A stretch of DNA of 64,000 nucleotides from Streptomyces sp. CMB-StM0423 (GTDB lineage: Bacteria > Actinomycetota > Actinomycetes > Streptomycetales > Streptomycetaceae): contig NZ_CP025407.1 in the NCBI RefSeq assembly GCF_002847285.1, positions 4,434,501-4,498,500 on the forward strand, in the 5' to 3' direction. Below the pieces are notes generated by a model. That model saw nothing but the letters and a program-made list of their open reading frames with translations. It was not told where the DNA came from and ran no database searches. This document shows positions 17,341 through 24,921 of this stretch, one piece after another; the stretch's first letter is position 1; the number at the start of each line of letters is the position of its first letter. The position numbers were made by a program, and so were the translations under genes.

Positions 17341-17509
17341 GTCCGCATCCCCTCTGTGGCGCGGTTCACTTCCGTGCGATCCGCAAGTTTCGCAGGTTCG
17401 CCCCGCCGGATCGTACGGATTCCGCAGCTTCCGGCGATGTCCCCGCGGGCGCGGCACGGGCAGGATCGGCCACGTCAGCACCGTGCGCCGGGCCACTGCG
17501 AGGAGTGCC

Positions 17510-18796
17510 GTGAGCGAGCAGCACGTACAGGACCACTCGGGTGCGGACGCCCGGCCGCGGGCGCACGGCTGCTGCCCTCCGCCCGCGGCCGGCACCGCGA
17601 ACCGGTCGCGGCCGCGCGCCGTGCTCCCCGCCCTGTGCGCCACCCAGATCACGAGCTGGGGCATCGTCTACTACGCGTTCCCCGTCCTCAACCCGGCCAT
17701 CACCGCCGGCACCGGCTGGTCGCCGACCGCCACCACGGCGGCCTTCTCCGCCGCCCTGCTGGTCTCCGCCCTCGCCGGGATCCCTCTCGGCCGCGTCCTC
17801 GACCGCCGCGGCCCCCGCGCCGTGATGACCGCCGGGTCCGCGCTGGGCGTCACCGCCGTCGCCGCCCTCGCCGCGGCTCCCAACCTGGCGGCCTTCACGG
17901 CCGCTTGGCTGCTCGCCGGGATCGCCATGGCCGCGACGTTCTACCAGCCCGCCTTCGCGGCCGTCACCCGCTGGTGGGGCGAGGACCGGGTGCGCGCGCT
18001 GACGATCGTCACGCTGGCCGGCGGCCTGGCGTCCACCGTCTTCGCCCCGCTGACGGCCGCGCTGGCGTCGCACTTCTCCTGGCGGGTCACGTACGCCGTG
18101 CTGGCCGCGGTGCTCGCCCTCGTCACCCTCCCCGCCCACGCCCTCGCGCTCCGCGCCCCCTGGCCACCCGCACCCCCGCCGCCCCCGCGGCCCGCCGGCG
18201 GCGGCAGGTCCGTGGCCCGTACCCGCCCCTTCGTCACGCTGGCCGCCGCCCTGATGCTGAACGGCTTCGCGATGTACGCCGTCGTCATCGCCCTGGTGCC
18301 GCTCCTCACCGAACGCGGCGCCGGCCCCACCGCCGCGGCCTGGGCGCTCGGCCTCGGCGGCGCCGGCCAGACCCTCGGCCGTACCCTGTACGCCACGCTC
18401 GCCCGCCGCACCGGCACCACCGTCCGCACGTTCCTCCTGATGGCCGCGGGCGGCGCCACGACGGCCGCGCTGGCGCTGGTCCCCGGCCCGTACGCGCTGC
18501 TCGTGGCGCTCTCCGTCGCGGCCGGCATGGTCCGCGGCAACGTCACCCTGCTCCAGGCCACTGCCGTCACCGACCGCTGGGGCACCACCCACTACGCCCG
18601 CCTCACCGCCCTCCTCACGGCCCCGGCGATCACCGCCTCCGCACTGGCCCCGGTCGCCGTCACCGCCCTGACCACCCCCCTGGGCGGCTACCCCCGGGTC
18701 TTCCTCCTCCTGGCCGCCTGCTCCGCCACAGCCGCCCTCCTCACCCTCACCATCCCCCGCAGATCCCGCGGCCCCGAGCTGAGCAACGCCGGCTGA
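17510..18796 (+). CDS. MFS transporter
   Basis: 428 residues. The GTG at 17510 is chosen because a GAGGAG ribosome-binding site sits 6 bp before it; the longer frame upstream is promoter sequence. After a polar N-terminus, 12 hydrophobic segments follow, beginning ITSWGIVYYAFPVLNPAI. The loop 2-3 motif GIPLGRVLDRRGPRAVM is the standard MFS signature, and the fourth helix region WLLAGIAMAATFYQPAFAAVTRWWG resembles YbfB/oxalate-formate-antiporter-like members. The substrate is unknown. It is divergent from the RamB-like regulator across a 169-bp promoter region. Confidence 0.88.
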   Translation: MSEQHVQDHSGADARPRAHGCCPPPAAGTANRSRPRAVLPALCATQITSWGIVYYAFPVLNPAITAGTGWSPTATTAAFSAALLVSALAGIPLGRVLDRRGPRAVMTAGSALGVTAVAALAAAPNLAAFTAAWLLAGIAMAATFYQPAFAAVTRWWGEDRVRALTIVTLAGGLASTVFAPLTAALASHFSWRVTYAVLAAVLALVTLPAHALALRAPWPPAPPPPPRPAGGGRSVARTRPFVTLAAALMLNGFAMYAVVIALVPLLTERGAGPTAAAWALGLGGAGQTLGRTLYATLARRTGTTVRTFLLMAAGGATTAALALVPGPYALLVALSVAAGMVRGNVTLLQATAVTDRWGTTHYARLTALLTAPAITASALAPVAVTALTTPLGGYPRVFLLLAACSATAALLTLTIPRRSRGPELSNAG

Positions 18797-19038
18797 TGCG
18801 GCGTCAGTCATGCGCGGGTCCGGGGCTGTTCAGGACGATGCCGCGGGCGGTCCTGGCCGCGCGGACCGCGATCCGGTCGAGGGCAGCCGCGGGCGGCCTG
18901 CTTGATGAACCCGCGGTCGCGGCGGGCTGGGAGGCGTAGCACCGCAGCCGCCGACTCAGACCGTCCGGTCGCCGCAACGCGGCATGCCCGCCGGCGGTCG
19001 AGCGTCAATTCGTCCCATCCTGCCTGCCTTTGGATGCC
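18797..19038. other. Intergenic region without recognisable genes
   Basis: The sequence between the MFS gene and the ArsR promoter holds short open frames with no credible starts, family motifs or strong hairpins. Confidence 0.4.
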
Positions 19039-19071
19039 TTGCGTCGAGGTGTTGGTAAGTCTATGCTTACC
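19039..19071 (+). promoter_or_regulatory. Promoter and ArsR operator
   Basis: A -35-like TTGCGT (19039-19044) and -10-like TATGCT (19062-19067) are 17 bp apart. The inverted repeat GGTAAG-TCTATG-CTTACC (19054-19071) covers the -10 element. Transcription would start around 19074-19076, right at the GTG of the ArsR gene, implying a leaderless mRNA. Confidence 0.6.
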
Positions 19072-19075
19072 GTTC

Positions 19076-19420
19076 GTGGCAACTTACGGAACGGGCGACG
19101 GGTGGAGCGCGGTAGGCGATCCCACCAGGCGGGCGATCATGACCTGCCTGGCTGAGCGGGAGCGCGCGGTCGGGGAGCTCGCGGACGAGCTGCCGATCAG
19201 CAGGCCGGCCGTCTCCCAGCACTTGAAGGTGCTCAGGAACGCGGGACTGGTCACCGAGCGCACCGCGGGCACGAGGCGGATCTACCGGCTCAACCCGGCG
19301 GGAGTGGCCGCGCTCCGGGATCAGCTCGAGACGTTCTGGAGCCGGGCCCTGGCCGGGTACCAGGAAGCCGCGGAAAGCCACGACAACGGCAAGGAAGCAC
19401 ACGGCGAGGAGAAGGCATGA
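19076..19420 (+). CDS. ArsR-family regulator of an AHSA1/SRPBCC pair
   Basis: 114 residues from GTG 19076, which coincides with the predicted transcription start; the longer frame to 18902 would run through the promoter. The winged-helix sequence VGDPTRRAIMTCLAERERAVGELADEL...ISRPAVSQHLKVLRNAGLV is typical. No CxC metal site is visible, as in the non-metal subgroup. The stop overlaps the next ATG by 4 bp. ArsR proteins of this subgroup are usually paired with an SRPBCC partner as here, and repress their own operon. Confidence 0.92.
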   Translation: MATYGTGDGWSAVGDPTRRAIMTCLAERERAVGELADELPISRPAVSQHLKVLRNAGLVTERTAGTRRIYRLNPAGVAALRDQLETFWSRALAGYQEAAESHDNGKEAHGEEKA

Positions 19421-19890
19421 CTGAGGCAGCAACCCCTCTGGTGCGGCGGCAGACTGTCGTGGCGGCACCCCTCGAGAAGGCATTCGACGTCTTCACCGAG
19501 CGCTTCGGCGAATTCAAGCCGCGGGAGCACAACCTCCTCGGCGCGCCCATCGCCGAGACCGTTTTCGAGCGGCGGGTGGGCGGCCACATCTACGACCGCG
19601 CCGAGGACGGCAGCGAGTGCCGCTGGGCCCGCGTGCTGGTGTACGAGCCGCCGGTGCGGGTGGTGTTCAGTTGGGACATCGGCCCCACCTGGAAGTTGGA
19701 GACCGACCCGGAGAACGCCAGCGAGGTGGAGGTCCGCTTCATCGCGGAAACCCCGGACCGCACCCGTGTCGAACTGGAACACCGCGGCATCGACCGCCAC
19801 GGCCCCGGCTGGCCGTCCGTCCTCGACGGCGTAGGCGCCGACCAGGGCTGGCCCCTGTACCTGGAGCGCTACACCGCCCTCTTCGGCTGA
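19417..19890 (+). CDS. AHSA1-type SRPBCC domain protein
   Basis: 157 residues, ATGA-coupled to the ArsR gene. It is an SRPBCC/AHSA1 fold: VVAAPLEKAFDVFTERFGEFKPREHN, GGHIYDRAEDGSECRWARVLVYE, VRVVFSWDIGPTWK, and a C-terminal WPSVLDGVGADQGWPLYLERY helix. Such proteins bind hydrophobic ligands; the family partner role with ArsR suggests ligand-dependent modulation but is not proven. A strong terminator follows at 19991-20029. Confidence 0.88.
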   Translation: MTEAATPLVRRQTVVAAPLEKAFDVFTERFGEFKPREHNLLGAPIAETVFERRVGGHIYDRAEDGSECRWARVLVYEPPVRVVFSWDIGPTWKLETDPENASEVEVRFIAETPDRTRVELEHRGIDRHGPGWPSVLDGVGADQGWPLYLERYTALFG

Positions 19891-19990
19891 CACCCCCGAC
19901 AACCCCACAGCAGCCCCCCGAACGCCGAACCGCCCACCGCCCCCTCGATCCCCCGACGAGACCGGGCCCGTACCGGGCGACCGGCAACGA

Positions 19991-20029
19991 CGAGGCCCCG
20001 CAGCGGCACGCCGCTGCGGGGCCTCGTTT
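19991..20029 (+). terminator. Very strong hairpin terminator
   Basis: A perfect 16-bp stem (CGAGGCCCCGCAGCGG / CCGCTGCGGGGCCTCG) with a 4-base loop is followed by TTT. It ends the ArsR/SRPBCC operon. Confidence 0.9.
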
Positions 20030-20085
20030 CGCCGCGCTGATCACGGCCGCGGTCTTCGCCGGTTTCGCGCTCTCCCGACCGCATC

Positions 20086-20268
20086 ATGAAGCAGTTCGGA
20101 CCCGGCCTCGCCGGCGGCGTCCTGGTCGCCGCGGCGGCCGTACTGGTCGTCACCCCCGCGCTGCTCACGTACCTCGGCGACCGCGCGTGGCCGCGCACGG
20201 CCCGGCGCCCCGGCCACCGGGCCGCGGCGGAAGCCGCCGACCGGGCCGGCGAGCCGACCAGGACGTAG
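20086..20268 (+). CDS. Possible small membrane protein
   Basis: 60 residues from ATG 20086 (MKQFGPGLAGGVL). One hydrophobic segment (GGVLVAAAAVLVVTPALLTYLG) is followed by a basic, polar tail. No ribosome-binding site is clear and no family is recognised. It stands alone between the SRPBCC terminator and the TetR-controlled ABC operon; it may be spurious. The rest of the 19891-20379 gap holds only the terminator and the tandem operator. Confidence 0.3.
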   Translation: MKQFGPGLAGGVLVAAAAVLVVTPALLTYLGDRAWPRTARRPGHRAAAEAADRAGEPTRT

Positions 20269-20336
20269 GCGCGTCGCCCCCCCCGGACGCCCGCGTGACC
20301 GTACCGCCGGAGCCGGCCACGCCGGCGTCCGCTACG

Positions 20337-20366
20337 ATGAACGCATGTTCATGAACGACTGTTCAT
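20337..20366. promoter_or_regulatory. Tandem TetR-type operators upstream of the ABC operon
   Basis: Two palindromes of the same form, ATGAAC-N4-GTTCAT, occupy 20337-20352 and 20351-20366 and share their junction AT. They overlap a TACGAT -10-like element (20333-20338) and end 13 bp before the ATPase start. The TetR gene at the end of the same operon is the obvious ligand. Confidence 0.7.
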
Positions 20367-20379
20367 TCTGGGAGGTGCC

Positions 20380-21309
20380 ATGACGGAGGTCGAAGTCCGC
20401 GGGCTCACCAAGGTCTACGGCGACCGGCGCGCCGTGGACGAGGTGTCCTTCACCGCGCCGTCGGGCCGGGTCACCGGCTTCCTCGGCCCCAACGGGGCGG
20501 GCAAGACGACGACCCTGCGCATGGCGCTCGGGCTCGTGCACCCCACCGCGGGCGAGGCGTTCATCGGCGGGCTCCCTTACCGGGAACTGGTCCACCCGCG
20601 CCGGTCGGTCGGCGCGTTGCTGGAGGCCACCGGTTTTCACTCCGGCCGCAGTGGGCGGGCCCATCTGCGCATCCTTGCCCGCATCTGCGGGGTGGGCGAG
20701 ACGCGCGTCAACGAGGTGCTGGAACTGGTGGAGCTGGGCGACGCCGCCGGCCGCCGGGCCGGTGGCTACTCGCTGGGCATGCGTCAGCGACTGGGGCTGG
20801 CCGCGGCCATGATCGGTGACCCCGGGGTCCTGGTGCTCGACGAGCCGGCCAACGGCCTGGATCCGGCGGGCATGGCGTGGCTGCGCGCGCTGCTGCGGTC
20901 GCTGGCCGCCGACGGCCGCACGGTGCTCGTCTCCAGCCACGTGCTCAGCGAGGTCGCGCAGACGGTCGACCACGTGGTGATCATCAGCCGGGGCCGCACC
21001 CGCTTTGACGGTGCGCTGGAGGAGTTGGGCAGTCGCTCGGTGTCCGTACGCACACCGCACGCGGCACGGCTGCGCGACCTGCTCGGCGCGCAGGGGTACG
21101 AGGCGGTCGCCGTCGGCGAAGCGAGGCTCGACGTCCGCGGCACGAGCGCCGAGGACATCGGCCGGATCGCGGCCGAGGCGGGCGTGGTCCTGTCCGGACT
21201 GAGCGAGGGTGGGGCGTCGTTGGAGGAGGCGTTCCTGAAACTGACCGAGCCCGAGCCCGAGTCCGAACCCGGGACCCCGGCCGGCCGCGTGGTCGCCGCC
21301 GCCCGATGA
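20380..21309 (+). CDS. ABC transporter ATP-binding protein (drug/bacteriocin export type)
   Basis: 309 residues from ATG 20380 with GGGAGGTG upstream. The nucleotide-binding domain is complete: Walker A GPNGAGKTTT, signature YSLGMRQRLGLA, Walker B VLVLDEPANGLDP, and switch His in VLVSSHVLSE. The C-terminal 80 residues match the CcmA/DrrA-like extension. The signature has SLGM rather than SGGQ, common in this branch. Its stop overlaps the permease start by 4 bp. With the permease it should export a hydrophobic compound under TetR control. Confidence 0.93.
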   Translation: MTEVEVRGLTKVYGDRRAVDEVSFTAPSGRVTGFLGPNGAGKTTTLRMALGLVHPTAGEAFIGGLPYRELVHPRRSVGALLEATGFHSGRSGRAHLRILARICGVGETRVNEVLELVELGDAAGRRAGGYSLGMRQRLGLAAAMIGDPGVLVLDEPANGLDPAGMAWLRALLRSLAADGRTVLVSSHVLSEVAQTVDHVVIISRGRTRFDGALEELGSRSVSVRTPHAARLRDLLGAQGYEAVAVGEARLDVRGTSAEDIGRIAAEAGVVLSGLSEGGASLEEAFLKLTEPEPESEPGTPAGRVVAAAR

Positions 21310-22052
21310 AGGAGACCACCCCCATGGCCGCCCTGTTCAGCGCGGAGTTGCTGAAGCTCCGTACCGTACGCAGCACATGGCTGCTGCTCCTGGCCGCGCA
21401 GCTCTTCACGCTCGCCGGTGCGCTCGGGCCGATCGTCTCCGGCGACGACGTGGACCACTCCGGAACCTGGAGCCGGGCCGCCTCGCACGCCGGGCTGGCC
21501 GCCATGTTCGCGCTGGTCCTCGGCATCTTCGCGGTGGCCGGCGAGCACCGGCACAAGACGATCACCGAGACCTATCTGGCCGTCCCGATGCGCGGCCGTG
21601 TCGTCGGGGCCAAGCTCGTCGTCTACACCGCCGCGGGTCTGTTGTTCGGTGTCGCCGCCGCGGCCACGGCGTTCGTCACCACGGCCGTCGCCGTACGCGC
21701 CAAGGGCGGTGCCTTCGACGCCGCCGACGGTGAGCTGTGGAGCACCCTGACGGGCAGCGCCGCCTGGAACGCCGCCTTCGCCGCGATGGGTGTCGGCGTC
21801 GGTGCCCTGGTGCGCAACCTGGCCGGGGCCGTCGCCGCAGCGCTGGCCTGGATCGCCGTGATCGAGGGCGTCGTCGCGGTGCTCGTCGGCGACGACCTCG
21901 CGCGCTGGCTGCCGCTGGCCAGTGGGCGCGCACTGGCCGGCCTGGGCAGCGGCGGGCTGCCGCAGGCAAGCGCCGGAGCGCTGCTGGCGGGGTACGCGGC
22001 GCTGATCGCCGTGCTCGCCGGCTGGACTACGCTCAGGCGTGATGTCACCTAG
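21306..22052 (+). CDS. ABC-2 type permease
   Basis: 248 residues, ATGA-coupled to the ATPase. It opens MAALFSAELLKLRTVRSTW, the characteristic E(L/F)xKLxxxRS motif of ABC-2 permeases, followed by six hydrophobic segments (for example WLLLLAAQLFTLAGALG, AMFALVLGIFAVAGEHRHKT, LVVYTAAGLLFGVAAAATAFVTT). It forms the membrane channel for the ATPase. The TetR gene begins inside its last codons. Confidence 0.9.
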   Translation: MKETTPMAALFSAELLKLRTVRSTWLLLLAAQLFTLAGALGPIVSGDDVDHSGTWSRAASHAGLAAMFALVLGIFAVAGEHRHKTITETYLAVPMRGRVVGAKLVVYTAAGLLFGVAAAATAFVTTAVAVRAKGGAFDAADGELWSTLTGSAAWNAAFAAMGVGVGALVRNLAGAVAAALAWIAVIEGVVAVLVGDDLARWLPLASGRALAGLGSGGLPQASAGALLAGYAALIAVLAGWTTLRRDVT

Positions 22053-22686
22053 GCGAGCCGCGATCCTGCGCGACGGCGGTGGCGACCAGACGCTGCGCGA
22101 GCACCTGGTCACCACCGCCGCCCGGCTCATCTCCGAGCGCGGCACCGCCGGCCTGACCGTGCGCGACATCGCGCGCGAGGCCGGGGTGGCGGACGGGGTG
22201 CTCTACAACCACTTCGCGGGCAAGGAGGAGTTGCTCGCGATGGCCCTGCACGCCCACGTCCACGAGGTGATGGCCGCCGCCGGCGAGCCGCCGGCGCCGG
22301 GGGAGGGCACGGTCGAGGAGAACCTGCGCGTCTTCATCGACCGCGGGCTCGCCGTACTCGCCCGTCTGCTGCCGGCCTTCGCCGGGCTCCTCGGCCAGCC
22401 GAAGGTGCTCGTGCTCTTCCACGGTTCCGGCTTCCACCCCGACGGCGGCGGCGCGCTCCGCGCCGTGCTGGCCGGTTACCTCCGCACCGAGCAGGAGCTG
22501 GGCCGTATCGCCGCGGACGCCAGCCCGGAGGCGGCGGCCACCATGGTCATGGGCGCCTGCCACGAGCTGATCCTCCCCCGGGTCTTCGCCCCCGGCCCGC
22601 AGGAGCCGCCGGCCGTCCGCCCGGGATTCACGGGCGACTTGGTCACCACGGTGCTCCGCGGCATCGCCCCCGTACCGGAGCGCTGA
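22042..22686 (+). CDS. TetR-family regulator of the ABC exporter
   Basis: 214 residues from ATG 22042 (a GTG at 22039 is the alternative); it overlaps the permease by 11 bp. The helix-turn-helix is GLTVRDIAREAGVADGVLYNHFAGKEELL (typical TetR). The remaining helices form the ligand pocket and dimer interface (ARLLPAFAGLLGQPKVLVLF). Being the third gene of the operon and facing two tandem palindromes at the promoter, it almost certainly autorepresses the exporter. Confidence 0.93.
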   Translation: MSPRRAAILRDGGGDQTLREHLVTTAARLISERGTAGLTVRDIAREAGVADGVLYNHFAGKEELLAMALHAHVHEVMAAAGEPPAPGEGTVEENLRVFIDRGLAVLARLLPAFAGLLGQPKVLVLFHGSGFHPDGGGALRAVLAGYLRTEQELGRIAADASPEAAATMVMGACHELILPRVFAPGPQEPPAVRPGFTGDLVTTVLRGIAPVPER

Positions 22687-22690
22687 ATCC

Positions 22691-23308
22691 TCACAGCGGG
22701 AGGGCGAACAGGCTCACCGGAGTGGACAGCGCGACCGCGGCGAGGACCAGGACCGCGGTACGGGCGACAGCCGTGGCCTGCCGCGGCGCCAGCAGCCTGG
22801 CGGTCCGGGCGGTGACGGAGGCGTCCGCGGCGGCGAAGCCGCCGGCGGGGGGCGGGACGGTGCCACCCGCGGCGGTGAACCGGGCCAGGGCGTCGGTCGG
22901 GTCGCGGCGCGGCAGGCGGCGGCAGCAGGCGTCGTCCGCGCACATCTCCAGCAACAGCCGTACCGCCGCGACGGATTCGAGCAGCAGCGCACTGTGCGGC
23001 AGCAGCCGCCGCCAGGCCGGCAGCGGGAGCAGGACGAGGTCGTGGCGCTGGCGCAGGTGGGCGCGTTCGTCGGCGACGACGGCGGCGAGGTGCCGCGGGC
23101 CGAGGAGACGCAGCGCGCCGGTGCTGAGCACGACGAGCCCGGGGCGGCCGGGCAGGCAGTACGCGGCCGGGACGGGGTGGTCGAGCGCTGCTCGCGTAGG
23201 TGGCCGCCGTGCACGAAAACGGACGACGCGGCCCGTCCCCCCGCATGTCACGGCCATCTCGGCTGCGTAGACGCTCTGTTGGCAGGCCGCGAACGGGGTG
23301 CGGCCCAC
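22691..23308 (-). pseudogene. 5'-truncated M56 (BlaR1-like) membrane peptidase
   Basis: The readable part (about 170 residues) matches the C-terminal half of the M56 peptidases that accompany BlaI regulators in actinobacteria: PAAYCLPGRPGLVVLSTGAL, then AAVVADERAHLRQRHDLVL and a final hydrophobic helix (TAVLVLAAVALSTPVSLFALPL). Two defects are visible. The N-terminal membrane helices are missing; instead a short Arg-rich start precedes the domain. The zinc motif HExxH reads DERAH, with the first His replaced by Asp. No BlaI gene is adjacent. A degraded gene is the likely explanation; a shortened inactive protein cannot be excluded. Confidence 0.6.
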
Positions 23309-23396
23309 CGGCTTTACCCCGTTCCTGCTCGACTGCCTGAGCCTCGCGGTGCGCTTCGCGCCAGTCCAAGACGGGCGAGCCTGGCGCCCCGGGCGG

Positions 23397-24215
23397 CTAC
23401 GCCGGATTCACGAAGGCGCCGATCGCCGAGGCGTCCAACAGCCGGCCGGTGCACCAGTCGGCCAGCAGCAGATCGAACTCGCGCATCGCCTGTTCGAGGC
23501 CGGCCGCCGACTCCGCCGCGGCATCGGGCGAGGGCACGAGGCACAGCGTCGTGACCAGGTCCCCCTGTGCCTGGCCGTACACGGTGAGCGGATCGGAGGC
23601 GAGCGCGAACGAGCCGACCACGCGGCCCGGGTCGTCACGGAAACGGACGCCCGCGTACGGCCTGCCCCCGGCGGGCAGCAGCTCCGACAGCCGCCGCAGC
23701 GAAACCTCGGTGGAGAGGGGGGCGGTCGGAGTCCGGCGGAGGTGAATCCTGTCGAAGACGCGCACCGGCGACGCACCCTCGCCGATCACCCGCGCATGCT
23801 GCTGGAGGACCTCATGGATCGCGCGCATCTCGGCCTCGACCTGCCCCGCGAGCCGACGGGACACCATCTCGGCCTGCCGCCAGTCGTCCTCGTGGATCAC
23901 GAGGTGCTCCCCAGGACCGGTCGACTCCTCAGTCGCCGGCAGCGGGTCGAAGACCGTCGGCAGGGAGTACGCCATCTCCTGCGGGTCCATCGACTGGATC
24001 CGCCGCAGGGTCAGCACCAGGCTGCCGCTCCGGCGGAACTGCGCGGCGGTCGGCGGCTCGGCCCGAACGACGGCCCACGGCTCTCCTCCGAGGTCAAGGC
24101 GCGTCTCATGCTCGAACGAGTCGGGAAGCTGACCGGGAGCGAGTTCGGTCCTCGCGAACTCCTCCTCCGTCCCGGCGTCCACGAACACGACCCGCACCGA
24201 CTCCGTGTGCGCCAT
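23397..24215 (-). CDS. Hypothetical protein next to the tRNA-Ser attachment site
   Basis: 272 residues from ATG 24215 (MAHTESVRVVFVDAG). No family is recognised. The N-terminal half is a series of short strands (SVRVVFVDAG, LDLGGEPWAVVRAE, GSLVLTLRRIQ) and the middle is helical (EDDWRQAEMVSRRLAGQVEAEMRAIHEVLQQHAR). The C-terminus contains LVTTLCLVPSPDAAAESAAGLEQAMREFDLLL. There is no signal peptide or membrane helix. It ends beside the truncated M56 gene and starts 106 bp from the hairpin that marks the left edge of the integrated element, so it may belong to earlier insertions at this hotspot. Confidence 0.6.
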   Translation of the reverse strand: MAHTESVRVVFVDAGTEEEFARTELAPGQLPDSFEHETRLDLGGEPWAVVRAEPPTAAQFRRSGSLVLTLRRIQSMDPQEMAYSLPTVFDPLPATEESTGPGEHLVIHEDDWRQAEMVSRRLAGQVEAEMRAIHEVLQQHARVIGEGASPVRVFDRIHLRRTPTAPLSTEVSLRRLSELLPAGGRPYAGVRFRDDPGRVVGSFALASDPLTVYGQAQGDLVTTLCLVPSPDAAAESAAGLEQAMREFDLLLADWCTGRLLDASAIGAFVNPA

Positions 24216-24320
24216 GTCCCTACCCCCACATCGATCGCGGTTCCCGTCCCGCCGCCCGCAGCCGTCGGGTCCGTGGACAGTATCGGTACAGCGGTCTCCG
24301 CCATGGGCCGAGGGGTACGA

Positions 24321-24354
24321 CGAGAGCCCCTCCGGCATGCCGGAGGGGCTCTCG
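24321..24354 (+). terminator. Palindromic terminator at the left attachment site
   Basis: A fully palindromic 34-bp sequence (arms CGAGAGCCCCTCCGGC and complement) is followed by TTTT. The T-run is the first part of the 78-bp direct repeat. Confidence 0.85.
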
Positions 24355-24429
24355 TTTTGCCTGGTCGGGCGGGGTGCGGAGGATACGAGATTCGAACTCG
24401 TGAGGGTGTGAACCCAACACGCTTTCCAA
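24352..24429. repeat. Left att repeat (tRNA-Ser 3' fragment)
   Basis: 78 bp matching 27577-27654 with one difference (G at 24367, A at 27592). It covers the anticodon-loop, variable and T arms and acceptor 3' strand of tRNA-Ser plus 24 bp of downstream flank. After 24429 the tRNA similarity stops abruptly (TTCGCCG instead of GCGTGCG). Confidence 0.85.
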
Positions 24430-24921
24430 TTCGCCGTGTTGCTGTCCGCGCCGGGACGGCGGCGTTCTGACCTGCGACTGAAAGCGGCGGCGCGCGTTCG
24501 GCGGACCGTGCCGGACAGTAGCGAATGAGACCAGAACTGAGACCAAGTCTGCTCCTGTCGCCTCTGGTTAGGCTGACCTCTCCGACGCCGCTTGCGGGTC
24601 GCGTCCAACGGCGTTGGTGTCGGTGACGCGAACCCCCGGGGTGTGGCCATCCCGAGTCCGAAGGGCAGCTTCGCGCTCAGTGCGGCGAAGAGGACGCTGG
24701 AAGGCTGTTCGGGAGGGCAAAGCGGCGGTAGTGAAGCAGGGCGTATTCCTCATGGAATTTTGCGGGATGGAGGCCGTGCGGCGCACCCGCCATGCCCAGC
24801 CCCGTGCCCGCCCGGCCGCATCGGTGAGGAGGCCGCATGTCCGGCGCTGGTGCACGCTAGCAGGAAGAACTTAAAGGTCGGTGCCCCGAGAGGCGTGACT
24901 GCAGTAGCGCGTGCGGGCGGG
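24430..24921. other. Gene-poor left part of the element
   Basis: 492 bp in which no open frame has family features or a credible start. It contains the left pair of GAGACCA repeats and a short AT-richer patch (24735-24775) unlike the flanking chromosome, consistent with foreign or decayed DNA. Confidence 0.45.
24527..24545 (+). repeat. Left pair of GAGACCA repeats (candidate integrase arm sites)
   Basis: GAGACCA occurs at 24527-24533 and 24539-24545, 12 bp start to start. The same pair with the same 12-bp spacing and orientation occurs at the other end (27517-27535). Arm-type integrase or excisionase sites are the likely role. Confidence 0.45.

Noticed and set aside
17341..17509. Possible RamB operator (GCAAGTTTCGC) upstream of the RamB-like gene
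   Set aside because: Similarity to known RamB sites is too weak to claim without a motif search.
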